Shown here: piece by piece, positions 7,308 to 15,951 of the stretch
Layout: the number at the start of each line of letters is the position of its first letter
How positions within the stretch are numbered: the first letter of the stretch is position 1
DNA from: Sebaldella termitidis ATCC 33386
Lineage (GTDB): Bacteria; Fusobacteriota; Fusobacteriia; Fusobacteriales; Leptotrichiaceae
Length of the DNA: 64,000 nucleotides
Direction: 5' to 3'
NCBI RefSeq assembly: GCF_000024405.1
Contig: NC_013517.1
Coordinates: 3,317,989-3,381,988 of the forward strand
Notes under the pieces: model-generated
Databases searched by the model: none
Told to the model about the DNA's origin: nothing
Seen by the model: the letters and a program-made list of their open reading frames with translations, nothing else
Translations under genes and position numbers: made by a program

Positions 7308-8990
7308 TTATTCCGCCGTAAAGTTCTCTTCCGGCAGTAATTCCATAACTGCACTGTTATTTTCATAGCTTATGTCATTGCAGTATTCGGCGAGCTCCTT
7401 TAACATCTCGGGATTACTTTCCAAAAAAGTATATTTATTTATTATTTCCATAATTTTTTTTACTTCAATTTTTCTCGGAATTTTTCTTTCAAGATAAAAA
7501 TCCAGTTTTTTTATGTCATTATCGTCCAGCAAAGGGCTTACTTTTATTATTGGAATATTTCTGTCGCTTTTTTCAAGGTTCAGGCTTGAAATAATAAGCT
7601 GGATATTGTCCAGATTATAGCTGAGATACTCTTCATAAGGAAGCACCTTTATATTCTTCACTTTGTATATATAATCCAGCCTTCCCTTTATGAGCTGTGA
7701 TGTTCCGTAACCGTATTTACATACTACAACAATATTTTTATCTGTTTCTCTTTTTTCATTTTTTCTGTAGTTTTCTACTGCCATTCTGAGATATACAGTA
7801 AGATACGCTATTTCATTGGCATCTATTTTCTTCCCTAGAAACTCTTCCAGCGATTTTAGTGATTTTTCCGTTGCTTTATATAAAAAATTATATCTTTCCA
7901 TCACTTTTTTATAATCTACAGCTGTATTTTGTATATCATTTTTTATCCTGTATATAGCCGGTCTGAGATATCTTATTACCTCTTCCTCAAATTTTTTGTT
8001 TGTTACCAGAATTCCTGTTTCTTCTTCAATATTTTTTATCATTTCTTTAGCAAGAGTTTCCATCTTTACCCAGTTATCATAAAAAGAATATTTAAAATTA
8101 TACGAATAGGTTCCCAGCAGATATTCTGTGAATTTCAATATCTCATATTCGTTAAAAGCCGTTTCACCTGCTTCTTTTACAGCTTCATTTATCATTTTAT
8201 ATTCTTCGGCACTTTTCAAAAAACTTTCATTAGATACATCTTCTGCAGTAAGAGGAAACTTCCCTGTACGAAAACTGCTTACCAGAACATAAATAAGCAA
8301 AACCCTGAAGCCTTCCTCAGACATCACTTTATTCATTTTCTTTTCCAGTAATTTCAGCATATCAAAAATCTTTTTGGTATCATAACTCAGAATATTTTTT
8401 GCAAAAAATTCCACTGCTCTGCTTATCATACATGTATCATCTTTTAATAACAGTTTATAAAAATCCTTCACATAAAAATATTTTAAGATACGCTCTATCA
8501 TCAGTCTTCTTATGGTATTTTCACTGCCTTTTACCGACAGCCCCAATTTTGGCGTAGAACTAAAGCTTAGATTTTCACGGGCAAAGCTTTTCTTTAATTC
8601 ATATAAATCGCTTTTCAGAGCTGATCTTCCCATATTCAGGACACCTTCCAGCTCCTCGGCCTTATAAGCTTTTAATGTAAACAGGTAAGCGAATTCAAGA
8701 ACTTCCACTCTTTCACTTTTATTAAAGCTGTAGTTTTCTATTTTGAAATTTCTTAAAAACTGAGACAGTTTTTTTTCTTTATCTGTAAGCATGAGATTAT
8801 AATGCTCGAATTTCAGTTTTATATCATATCCGGATTCGCTGAGAACATAATTAATATTATCTATTTTATATTTTATAGATCGTTCTTTCAGATTCAGCAA
8901 TCCTGTAAGCTCCTTCAGCTGCATATTATTTTTATGCAGGAATTCCTTCAGGATTAATATATCATTCCTGTCCAAAAACATTTCTAACAC
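7308..8990 (-). CDS. PRD-containing transcriptional regulator with EIIB-like domain, no EIIA
   Basis: 560 residues. The N-terminus has winged-helix domains (about 8-60 and 85-135). Two PTS regulation domains (about 170-400) follow, with a typical FTEYLLGTYSYNF segment and then ANEIAYLTVYLRMAVE. An EIIB-like domain (about 412-500) carries a phosphorylatable Cys in VVVCKYGYGTS. The MtlR/LicR-type architecture normally ends in an EIIA domain of ~140 residues; here only ~60 residues follow. Such proteins switch between active and inactive forms through phosphorylation by HPr and EII proteins. No PTS gene is adjacent, so it either controls a distant locus or the downstream phosphoesterase. Confidence 0.85.
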   Translation of the reverse strand: MLEMFLDRNDILILKEFLHKNNMQLKELTGLLNLKERSIKYKIDNINYVLSESGYDIKLKFEHYNLMLTDKEKKLSQFLRNFKIENYSFNKSERVEVLEFAYLFTLKAYKAEELEGVLNMGRSALKSDLYELKKSFARENLSFSSTPKLGLSVKGSENTIRRLMIERILKYFYVKDFYKLLLKDDTCMISRAVEFFAKNILSYDTKKIFDMLKLLEKKMNKVMSEEGFRVLLIYVLVSSFRTGKFPLTAEDVSNESFLKSAEEYKMINEAVKEAGETAFNEYEILKFTEYLLGTYSYNFKYSFYDNWVKMETLAKEMIKNIEEETGILVTNKKFEEEVIRYLRPAIYRIKNDIQNTAVDYKKVMERYNFLYKATEKSLKSLEEFLGKKIDANEIAYLTVYLRMAVENYRKNEKRETDKNIVVVCKYGYGTSQLIKGRLDYIYKVKNIKVLPYEEYLSYNLDNIQLIISSLNLEKSDRNIPIIKVSPLLDDNDIKKLDFYLERKIPRKIEVKKIMEIINKYTFLESNPEMLKELAEYCNDISYENNSAVMELLPEENFTAE

Positions 8991-9399
8991 CTTCTCTCAT
9001 TTTACTTTTTCATATAAAATCCGCTTATTACATTGGACAATATAATTTTAGAAAATTCCAGTAAATTATAAATAAAGATTTATGCCTGTGCAGCTTCGCA
9101 TAGATATATTATACTGTAGATTTTTTCTCTATTTATACTTTGTTTTTATTTCAGAAAACATTTGAATCGTTAATCTAACATATAATATCATATTTATTAT
9201 TCCTTATAAAGTCAAAAAATTTCTGATTCACCGACCTGTTTTGGCAAAAGTACAGCAAATTGCATATAAAATAAAAATCAGGCCTACCAAACCTGATTTT
9301 GAATAAAAAATTATTATTATTATCTCCAGCGATTTATATAAAGTTTCCTTTATAATATATTTAAGAGTTTACTCTTTCGGTAAATCTCTTTCTCATTGA
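8991..9399. other. Intergenic region with MarR terminator
   Basis: No coding potential seen on either strand. A rho-independent terminator for the minus-strand marR gene lies at 9274-9300 (AAAATCAGG pairing with CCTGATTTT, T-rich after it on the minus strand). The remainder is AT-rich and presumably holds the promoter of the PRD regulator. Confidence 0.6.
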
Positions 9400-9837
9400 T
9401 TACCCGTTCATTTTTTCAAGAAGCTTTTTCAAAGTTATTATAGAACTTTCAAGCTCTTTTCTTTCACCTGATGACAAACATTCCAGCTTATCAGTCAGCT
9501 TTCTTTCTGCTTCAGAATAGGTGTCTTTCAATGCTTTCCGTCCTTCATTGGTTATTCTTACATGAGCTATACGCAGGTTCTTATCATCTGTATATCTTTC
9601 CACATATCTCTTTTTCCTGAGGGATCCTGTTATAGCTGTAAGCTGTTGTTTTGATACAGAAAGTTTTTTATTTAAAACTGACATTGATAATTCCTTGTGT
9701 CCGGAAAGTTCCATAAGTGCATTCTTTTCAGATGGTTTGATATCTGATTTTGTTCTTGACTCTGCTGTTTTTATAAAAACTGATTTAAAAAGCCGCCCTG
9801 TATTTACTATCTCCATTATCAAACTAGAATTTTTCAT
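9400..9837 (-). CDS. MarR family transcriptional regulator
   Basis: 145 residues with the MarR winged helix at about 45-110: ELSMSVLNKKLSVSKQQLTAITGSL, then KKRYVERYTDDKNLRIAHVRITNEGRKAL, where the wing and the Asp-Arg-like DDKNLR motif are visible. Helical dimerisation segments lie at both ends. MarR proteins repress efflux or stress genes and release DNA on binding a small phenolic or after oxidation; no Cys sensor is present here. It is divergent from the membrane-protein/ANT(6)-like pair, which may be its target. Confidence 0.88.
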   Translation of the reverse strand: MKNSSLIMEIVNTGRLFKSVFIKTAESRTKSDIKPSEKNALMELSGHKELSMSVLNKKLSVSKQQLTAITGSLRKKRYVERYTDDKNLRIAHVRITNEGRKALKDTYSEAERKLTDKLECLSSGERKELESSIITLKKLLEKMNG

Positions 9838-9995
9838 ATAAACTTTCCTTTACTATAAATTATTATGTTATGTACTGTAAAAAATAATTTACTTTTTATA
9901 TCAGTATATTAGCATTTTTATTTATAAATGTCAATAAAAAATTTTTTTAAATGATAAAACATTCAGCTAAAAATAAATCGATTACTGTATCAAAT

Positions 9996-10024
9996 TTGCA
10001 TTTTTCCTGTTAATATTCTATAAT
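9996..10024 (+). promoter_or_regulatory. Promoter of the membrane protein / ANT(6)-like unit
   Basis: TTGCAT (9996-10001), a 17-base spacer and TATAAT (10019-10024) give a leader of about 165 bases. A nine-base direct repeat, CGATTACTG, occurs near 9979 and 10158 and could be a regulator site. Confidence 0.55.
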
Positions 10025-10196
10025 CACTTATATTAATAGATAAAAACAATTATTCTTCACTTTATAAATCTGTTTTTTTGCATAAAAACTTTTTATTTTA
10101 TTTATTAATAAATGCAGCAGCCGTTTTATAATCAGCTGAATAATTCTGAATATGAACCGATTACTGCACCAGCATAATTAAAGGAGGTTTATCATC

Positions 10197-10703
10197 TTGC
10201 AGCTGATCAGATATATTGGAGCCGCCGGCTTCTTTATTACGCTTTTTATAATGTACGGAACAAAATACGGACTTCCGGGGATAAAACAATATGACAGAAA
10301 GTTTAAACCCGTTGATATGAAATTTTTTTACAAAAAATCACTGCTTTATGAAACATTTGAAAAAATCGGGGAAGACGGAAGAAAAGTATATTTTGGATAT
10401 TTTATTATTGACTTTTTTCTTGCGAGCTTTACACTTATTGTAATGATTATGATAACAGACCTTCTGATGCATGATCCTGATATTCACTATGCTGTATATC
10501 TTGCAGCCGGTCTGAAAGCATTATTTGACATACTGGAAAACTGTATCTGTCTTTATCTTCTTCATATCTACCCTGCTAAAAATAATATTGCTGCTTTTTT
10601 TGCATCATGCTCCACTATGCTGAAATTTATTATGTTTTATTTATGGCTTCTTGCAGTAGTTGCCGCACTTTTATATTTTTATCTGGCAGGATTAAGATAT
10701 TGA
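10197..10703 (+). CDS. Uncharacterised membrane protein, about four membrane segments
   Basis: 168 residues from a TTG start at 10197, with AAAGGAGG nine bases upstream. Hydrophobic segments lie at about 5-22, 65-90, 100-120 and 138-162. The loop after the first segment is basic and soluble-looking. I recognise no family. It ends 40 bases before the ANT(6)-like gene in the same orientation, and they may be co-transcribed. It may carry a small-molecule sensing or transport role, but nothing in the sequence shows which. Confidence 0.65.
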   Translation: MQLIRYIGAAGFFITLFIMYGTKYGLPGIKQYDRKFKPVDMKFFYKKSLLYETFEKIGEDGRKVYFGYFIIDFFLASFTLIVMIMITDLLMHDPDIHYAVYLAAGLKALFDILENCICLYLLHIYPAKNNIAAFFASCSTMLKFIMFYLWLLAVVAALLYFYLAGLRY

Positions 10704-10742
10704 TTTTTTAATTTGACATATAAGAACAGGGAGTTGGAATTT

Positions 10743-11624
10743 ATGAGAAATGAAAAAGAGATGCTTGACCTGATTTTGAGAACAGCTGTTAATGATCCTG
10801 AAATAAGGGCAGTTTACATGAATGGCTCCAGAACAAACCCCAATGTAAAAAAGGATATTTTTCAGGATTATGATATTGTTTATGTTGTTAATGAAATAAA
10901 AACCTTTTTGGATGCCGAAAACTGGATTGATGTTTTCGGTAAAAGGCTTTATATGCAGCTACCCGAAGCTCTCGATAAATCACTTGGAAAAGATGTCGAT
11001 ACAGATAACTGCTTTGGCTGGCTCATCCAGCTGGCTGACGGCAACCGTATCGACCTTCATCTTCAGACAGCGGCTTTTGCCAAAAATGAAATTCTAAAAG
11101 ATAAACTCTGCATAGTTCTGCTTGATAAGGATAACATTCTGCCGGATATACCGCCGGCCTCTGATATAGACTATCATGTACAAAAGCCTTCACAGGCAGA
11201 ATTCAGCGCCTGCTGCAATGAATTCTGGTGGATACTCAATAATGTTGGAAAAGGTCTTTGGCGGAGTGAAATTACTTATGTTATGGATATGATAAATTTT
11301 TATCTGCGGCCTGAGCTCATAAAAATGCTTTCATGGGATATTGGAATAAAAACTGAATTTTCCTGCAGTATCGGGAAATCCGGAAAATATATGAAGAAAT
11401 TTCTGTCAGAAGATATATGGAACAGATTTTTAGCTACTTATTCCGCTGCCGAAACAGATTCTGTCTGGAATTCTGTATTTACAGCAGTTGATTTATTTGA
11501 TGAAACAGCAGTTAAATCTGCCTTCAGCTTTAAATATATCTACGATACAAATGAAGCAAAAAACAGCAGATCGTTTCTTCTTCATACTTTCAGCCTGCCT
11601 AAAGACGCTGAAGAAATATTATAA
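10743..11624 (+). CDS. Aminoglycoside 6-adenylyltransferase (AadE/ANT(6)-like)
   Basis: 293 residues from the ATG at 10743, with AGGGAG about nine bases upstream; family members begin the same way (M-R-x-E-x-x-M-L-D-L-I). The nucleotidyltransferase motif is GSRTNPNVKKDIFQDYDIVY (about 29-48), with the Gly-Ser and Asp-x-Asp-type metal residues. IDLHL at about 106-110 gives a third acidic position. The C-terminal half is helical, as in ANT(6). The family transfers AMP to streptomycin. Base composition matches the surroundings, so this is probably a resident chromosomal gene; whether it confers resistance or has a housekeeping substrate is unknown. Confidence 0.85.
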   Translation: MRNEKEMLDLILRTAVNDPEIRAVYMNGSRTNPNVKKDIFQDYDIVYVVNEIKTFLDAENWIDVFGKRLYMQLPEALDKSLGKDVDTDNCFGWLIQLADGNRIDLHLQTAAFAKNEILKDKLCIVLLDKDNILPDIPPASDIDYHVQKPSQAEFSACCNEFWWILNNVGKGLWRSEITYVMDMINFYLRPELIKMLSWDIGIKTEFSCSIGKSGKYMKKFLSEDIWNRFLATYSAAETDSVWNSVFTAVDLFDETAVKSAFSFKYIYDTNEAKNSRSFLLHTFSLPKDAEEIL

Positions 11625-11701
11625 TTTTTAGCATTATTGTCTTGTTTTTTTATATAATTTATTTTATAATGCTTTTGTAAATCAATTCAAGGAGTCTTTT
11701 T

Positions 11702-12073
11702 ATGAAAATACTATTTTTACCGGCTTTTGCTTTAGCTCTTTTTCTAAACACAGCTTATGCAGATTCATTTTCTTTCACTCAGAATAAATTTATTGAAGAT
11801 CACACAAAGGATTTTTCAAAAAATAGTGAGCAAAATGAAATTTTAAACAGATATAAAAAATTTGAAAAACTCTTTCTTATAAAAAAGGAACTTTTTGCAG
11901 CTGATATTCTCTTGCCTGAAGAATTAAAACAATATTCTCTGAAAGAAAAAGAAAAAATTTTTCTGGACAAAACTAACATAGGAATCCTCGTTTCCTGCCC
12001 CAAAAGAACTCTTTTTCTTATTCCTTCAGATATAAAATACAGCGATACAAGTGCAAGATCAGACAGGTTTTAA
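11702..12073 (+). CDS. Small exported protein of unknown function (123 aa)
   Basis: A Sec signal peptide is clear: MKILFLPAFALALFLNTAYA, with a likely cut after residue 20. The mature ~103 residues are Lys/Glu/Phe-rich and probably helical up to about residue 90. No family is recognised and there are no cysteines apart from Cys99 in SCPKRTLF. A good AAGGAG site precedes the ATG, and a terminator follows, so it is a one-gene unit. It is most likely periplasmic or secreted. Confidence 0.7.
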   Translation: MKILFLPAFALALFLNTAYADSFSFTQNKFIEDHTKDFSKNSEQNEILNRYKKFEKLFLIKKELFAADILLPEELKQYSLKEKEKIFLDKTNIGILVSCPKRTLFLIPSDIKYSDTSARSDRF

Positions 12074-12088
12074 TATTTTCAAGTACAT

Positions 12089-12120
12089 AAAAAGGAGCTT
12101 TTGACAGCTCCTTTTTTTTT
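12089..12120 (+). terminator. Terminator after the small exported protein
   Basis: AAAGGAGCT (12091-12099) pairs with AGCTCCTTT (12106-12114), followed by an uninterrupted T run. It serves the plus strand and lies between convergent genes. Confidence 0.85.
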
Positions 12121-12134
12121 CATATACCCTTTAT

Positions 12135-12881
12135 CTATTTTACTGTATTTACGCTTATTCTTCTAAATTCTTCTTTTGCTTTATTCAGCTGCTCATTAAA
12201 TTTTTGGTTGCTGTGAAGCTTTGCTACCACCGCACTTGCCACTACTCTTGCAGCGTCTATATCACTCTGCCAGTGATAACCGCAAATAACCCTGCTTTGC
12301 CCCATTTCATATCCTCTTGTCATTATTTCATCCTGTCTTTCAGGATTAATTTCAGAAAGCACAAGTGCCGCAGCCCATCCGATTGCAGTGTGTCCCGAAG
12401 GATACGAACCATTTTTAGACAAAGTTTTTTCATCATCAGGTCTGCATGTATGCTCTTCAAAAAAAGCAAACGGTCTTATTCTCATATAGGCTACTTTAGC
12501 TCCCCGAGTAGACAGATCCCCAGCATCCTCACGAAAATTCTGCAGTAACTTATAAATTTCCGGTGTTGTCTTTTGTGTTATAGGAATTCCAAAAGCTTCG
12601 GAAAAAGCCTGCGGTACGCCGTCAGCACTTACATGAGCATCATTATAAGCCTGTTTTCCTCTCGGAGTATTTCTCAAAAGCTTTCCTTTATCATACTGCG
12701 CCTTGTCATTCAGAAAAGCAATACTATCAACTTCAGGTGGCGGAGGTAATAATTTGTAACTATCTACGACCTCACTGATTTCAAGAAAATAAAGATCAGG
12801 TTTCGTCTTTACATCGTCTGCAGCATAGGTAACTGCTGTACTAAATAACAATATTAATACTGTAAGAATTCTTTTTTTCAT
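12135..12881 (-). CDS. Class A non-specific acid phosphatase (PAP2 superfamily, PhoN/PhoC-like)
   Basis: 248 residues from the ATG at 12881 (MKKRILTV); a GTG at 12893 would abut the AGGAGA site. A signal peptide (about 1-21, ending TYA) sends it to the periplasm. The three PAP2 phosphatase motifs are present: a Lys/Arg-Arg-Pro segment (MRIRPFAFF, ~135-143), PSGHT (~164-168) and [17 protein letters not shown] (~200-216). The last contains the His nucleophile and its Asp partner. Such enzymes remove phosphate from many monoesters at acid pH. It is monocistronic and faces the previous gene. Confidence 0.92.
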   Translation of the reverse strand: MKKRILTVLILLFSTAVTYAADDVKTKPDLYFLEISEVVDSYKLLPPPPEVDSIAFLNDKAQYDKGKLLRNTPRGKQAYNDAHVSADGVPQAFSEAFGIPITQKTTPEIYKLLQNFREDAGDLSTRGAKVAYMRIRPFAFFEEHTCRPDDEKTLSKNGSYPSGHTAIGWAAALVLSEINPERQDEIMTRGYEMGQSRVICGYHWQSDIDAARVVASAVVAKLHSNQKFNEQLNKAKEEFRRISVNTVK

Positions 12882-13274
12882 GGGTTTTACCACTCTCCTG
12901 TTCTTTGATATTTATATGTACCATATTATATTATGTCATATTTTTTTGTATTGTAAAGACCGGCAGGCAAAATTGTGCTTTCCGGTTATTAAATAAAGCA
13001 CCGGATTAAATGTCACTTTCCCTTTTATTTCAACACTTTTATATATATAAATAAATATAAAAAAAATTTGAAAATATTTCATATAATAAATTATTTACTA
13101 AAAAAAATAAGATTATGTAAGACTTTTCATAATATTACCTCTTATTGTAAATCTATTTTTTATATTTTAATTTTTTATCAAATTTACCTACAAAATACTA
13201 TATCTGGATTTTTTCTTTATTAAAAATTTGTTTTAAGATGCTGTTACTTTAGTACAACATTGATAAAATTTTCT

Positions 13275-13457
13275 TTGACATTATTATTCAAATATGAACT
13301 TAATCTGCCATGGCATGTTATCCGCTCTTCAAACACAAAGACAAAAAAAAGATTTTTCTAATACTAATATAAGTAAAAATTTGTATGATAACTTTGCTAG
13401 AGAAGATAATAATAATTTTTTATTCAAAAGACAGGTTGGTAACCTGTCTTTCTTTTT
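13275..13457 (+). ncRNA. Candidate small RNA between a promoter-like box and a terminator
   Basis: A TTGACA box at 13275 and a perfect 10-bp terminator stem with three-base loop at 13428-13450, followed by TCTTTTTT, bracket about 150 bases that lie far from either neighbouring gene on this strand. The -10 box is weak, so the transcript is only a candidate. Confidence 0.3.
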
Positions 13458-13549
13458 TCTTTGTTTTTATTGAAAAAAATTGCTTATTGATGATTTTTAT
13501 TTTTCTAAATTATTTCTATAATTTGTCTGATAAATTACAAAATAATAAA

Positions 13550-13584
13550 TAATAAAGACTGTATTCTTTTCTCAATACAGCCTC
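13550..13584 (-). terminator. Terminator of the 298-aa repeat protein gene
   Basis: On the minus strand CTGTATT (13574-13580) pairs with AATACAG (13559-13565) and is followed by a T-rich run. Confidence 0.65.
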
Positions 13585-13628
13585 TTATTAATAAATACAT
13601 ACTTATTTTCATTATATCCCATAAAACT

Positions 13629-14525
13629 TTATCCCCATTTAGGAAAATTCACAACAGTAAATTTTAGTAAAAACCAAAAAAGTAAAGGTGCAGAATGTCT
13701 TGGCATTATCAAATCTATTTTTTTCGGATCTTTAAAAAACTGAAATACTCTCAGATCTAAATTTTTCACATAAAAATGTGCTAAAATCTGGAATTCCACT
13801 ATGAATTTCTGTAAATCTAAAACACCTTCATTGCTGAGTACACAATATACAGAACTTATACTATATACTATACAAAAAAAAGAGCTTATTTCAATTTTCT
13901 CAAAACCTGTGTATTCTGAATGTTCTGCCAATTTTTCATATTTTTTATAAAACTCTTCCCTAGATATATTTAAACTCATGTTTTCATTAACAATAAGCTT
14001 GATACCATTATTTGAGTAATGGATATTATCAAAAATTTTATTAATATTCTTAAAGAACGAATGTGAAAAAATTTTATCTATATTTCTTATCATACGCTCT
14101 TCTTCCATTTGCTTTATATAGCTATGATCATTATAAGACAGCGGATCAATTAATTCCTGAATGTTTTTTTCAATATCTTTTTCATTATAACCTGTTGTGT
14201 CTGTGATATCATCGACATTATCTATTATGCATTTCTGAATTTCATAATATTCTTCAATAGCTTCTTCAAACGTAGATGGATAGGTAAGATCATGTATGGT
14301 ATCCGCAATAGTCTTCTGATCATCGTAATATTCTACTATCATTTGCTTGAAAGTGGACGGTTCTACCAGATCATATATATCCGACTTCAGATATTCTTCA
14401 TTGAAAAGATTTTGAAAAGACTGACATGAATTTCTAAAATTTAAAAACAAATTTTCACAAATTACTTTTTTTCGATGATTTAACTGAAGAATCAAATTAT
14501 ATTCTTCTGAAAACTTTTCTTTCAT
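13629..14525 (-). CDS. Uncharacterised protein with internal acidic repeats (298 aa)
   Basis: No family recognised. From the ATG at 14525 (AAGGGTG upstream) the protein is rich in Ile, Glu, Asp and aromatic residues. About residues 50-110 hold at least two repeats of ~29 residues sharing PSTFxxxIxEYY, with a third degenerate copy (IDPLSYND) near 130. The C-terminal half has hydrophobic helices (ISSFFCIVYSISSVYCVL and APLLFWFLLKFTVV) that are probably buried or membrane-associated. It lies alone in an unusually AT-rich stretch and has its own terminator. A horizontally acquired accessory gene is possible; no role is assigned. Confidence 0.65.
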   Translation of the reverse strand: MKEKFSEEYNLILQLNHRKKVICENLFLNFRNSCQSFQNLFNEEYLKSDIYDLVEPSTFKQMIVEYYDDQKTIADTIHDLTYPSTFEEAIEEYYEIQKCIIDNVDDITDTTGYNEKDIEKNIQELIDPLSYNDHSYIKQMEEERMIRNIDKIFSHSFFKNINKIFDNIHYSNNGIKLIVNENMSLNISREEFYKKYEKLAEHSEYTGFEKIEISSFFCIVYSISSVYCVLSNEGVLDLQKFIVEFQILAHFYVKNLDLRVFQFFKDPKKIDLIMPRHSAPLLFWFLLKFTVVNFPKWG

Positions 14526-14792
14526 AAATATCACCCTTGTAAAAAAATATATACTTATTATATCATATTTTTAAGATTTTTCAATTTATTTTTATTTTAC
14601 AAACGTACAATATATATTTTTTTTATTTCGATTAAATACTTGTCATTTTTATACTTATTGCTATATCAAATATTTTTTTATTTATTTTTGAAATAATTAA
14701 TTATATATTTTTTTAGAATTATATTATTATCTATCATTTTTTATATTAAATAATTTATATATATAAATTATTGAAAAAAATGTTTTAAATTA

Positions 14793-14828
14793 AAAATACA
14801 GGGCTGTCCAACCTTGACAACCCTGTAC
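14793..14828 (-). terminator. Terminator of the 42-aa secreted peptide gene
   Basis: Stem of TACAGGG plus TGTC (14798-14809) with GACA plus CCCTGTA (14816-14827). On the minus strand it is followed by TTTTTAATTT. Confidence 0.8.
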
Positions 14829-14829
14829 A

Positions 14830-14958
14830 TTACTTATGTCTCATTTCAAATTGAATTCTTGATATGATTTCCTCAGAAGTATCATATGTAATCGCATTTG
14901 CAAAAGACGCAAATGAAGTTATAATTGCTATAGTTAGTATTAACGCTGCTTTTTTCAT
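14830..14958 (-). CDS. 42-residue secreted or periplasmic peptide
   Basis: This is a very short gene with complete signals: AGGAGG eight bases before the ATG at 14958, a stop at 14830 and a terminator immediately after. The product starts MKKAALILTIAIITSFASFA, a textbook signal peptide with a probable cut after FASFANA (about residue 22). That leaves a mature peptide of about 20 residues with an acidic then amphipathic character (SEEIISRIQFEMRHK). Its own TTGACA/TACTAT promoter and a TetR-type operator lie upstream, opposite a divergent tetR gene. The function is unknown; a regulated signal, toxin-like peptide or membrane-stress peptide are all possible. Confidence 0.65.
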   Translation of the reverse strand: MKKAALILTIAIITSFASFANAITYDTSEEIISRIQFEMRHK

Positions 14959-14981
14959 GTTGACCTCCTATTTTTGTATTT

Positions 14982-15032
14982 TATAACGACCGGTCTATAT
15001 ATTATAGTACCATATAAAAAAATAACTGTCAA
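14982..15032 (-). promoter_or_regulatory. Promoter of the 42-aa peptide gene with TetR-type operator
   Basis: On the minus strand TTGACA (15027-15032), a 17-base spacer and TACTAT (15004-15009). Just downstream lies TATAGACCGGTCGTTATA (14982-14999), centred on the perfect palindrome GACCGGTC. The sequence resembles the ATAGACCxGTC boxes bound by LmrA/YxaF-type TetR repressors of Bacillus, and the divergent gene encodes a protein of that type. Confidence 0.65.
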
Positions 15033-15151
15033 TCCTTTTTTCAGTTTATAGTTTTGTATTTTGAACAGCAATAAAATTCAGTATTTGAGTAATTGACAAA
15101 ATTGTTTCATCATGCTAACATAAAAATATATTTAGTCTGCAAGGAGAAGGA

Positions 15152-15730
15152 ATGGAGAAAAATAAAGGAAAGTCCAGACAAAAGATTTTGGAAACAGCTG
15201 GTGAGCTTTTCAAATCTCAGGGCTATCATGCTACAGGTCTTAATCAAATAATTAAAGAAAGCGGTGCTCCCAAAGGTTCCATATATCATTATTTCCCCGG
15301 CGGAAAAGAGGAGCTTGCAATAGAATCCATAAAGCTGGCAGTAGAAAAAGTCAAAGAAGGACTTATAGATAATCTGTCCCAATATTCTGAGCCTCTAAAA
15401 TCTATCGAGGAGCTTTTAAAGAAAATGGCTGATGAATTTAATCCGCATAATCCTTATCACGGGCTTTCTATAAATATGCTCGCAATGGAGACATCATTGA
15501 TAAGCGAACCGCTCAGATGTGCCTGTCTGGAAGCATTTAAGACATGGGAGAATATTTTTTACGATAAGCTTATCGAGGGCGGGTATTCTCCAGAGGATGC
15601 TGAAGATCTCGGCATGACAATTCATTTTCTGGTGGAGGGAGCAGTTGCCCTGTCATTGGTAAGACAGGACAATAAACCTTTTTTAATTGTTTCAAGACAA
15701 ATTCGTAAATTACTAAACAAGAATACATAA
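15152..15730 (+). CDS. TetR family regulator, LmrA/YxaF-like
   Basis: 192 residues. The helix-turn-helix (about 10-55) contains ILETAGELFKSQGYHATGLNQI, then SGAPKGSIYHYFPGGKEELA. The GAPKGSIYHYFPGGK form is characteristic of the LmrA/YxaF subgroup. The C-terminal domain matches the family length. The gene diverges from the 42-aa secreted peptide gene, whose promoter carries an LmrA/YxaF-like box over the start point, so that peptide is its most likely target. AAGGAGAAGG precedes the ATG. It has its own terminator (15761-15785). Confidence 0.88.
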   Translation: MEKNKGKSRQKILETAGELFKSQGYHATGLNQIIKESGAPKGSIYHYFPGGKEELAIESIKLAVEKVKEGLIDNLSQYSEPLKSIEELLKKMADEFNPHNPYHGLSINMLAMETSLISEPLRCACLEAFKTWENIFYDKLIEGGYSPEDAEDLGMTIHFLVEGAVALSLVRQDNKPFLIVSRQIRKLLNKNT

Positions 15731-15760
15731 TAAAATTTTTTAATATCAGAATCTATAAAT

Positions 15761-15785
15761 ACCGTTTTAAAAAACGGTTTTTTAT
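15761..15785 (+). terminator. Terminator after the LmrA/YxaF-like tetR gene
   Basis: ACCGTTTT pairs with AAAACGGT across a three-base loop, followed by T residues. Confidence 0.75.
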
Positions 15786-15951
15786 ATTATAAATACTTAT
15801 TATTCTATTTCTCCTGCTAAAACTGCATCCTTTTTACAGCTATAAAAATTCTGCATATCAGCATTCTGCAAGATTACCTGCTGTAATGCCGCTGTGCTGC
15901 CTTTCTAATATTCAGCCGAATAATAAATTATTACCAGTATAAAAATAATTC

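Larger units (their letters stand above)
12894..13628. other. AT-rich intergenic region with a possible small transcript
   Basis: No long reading frame. On the plus strand TTGACA lies at 13275-13280 and a strong terminator at 13428-13457 (AAGACAGGTT pairing with AACCTGTCTT, then a T run), so a transcript of about 130-150 bases could end there. A 58-codon frame starts at an ATG near 13293 without a ribosome site and runs through the terminator, so it is doubtful. A minus-strand terminator for the next gene lies at 13550-13584. Confidence 0.45.

Noticed and set aside
13293-13469. 58-residue ORF in the gap 12894-13628
   Set aside because: No ribosome site, and the frame reads through the strong terminator; the region is listed as a candidate small RNA instead.
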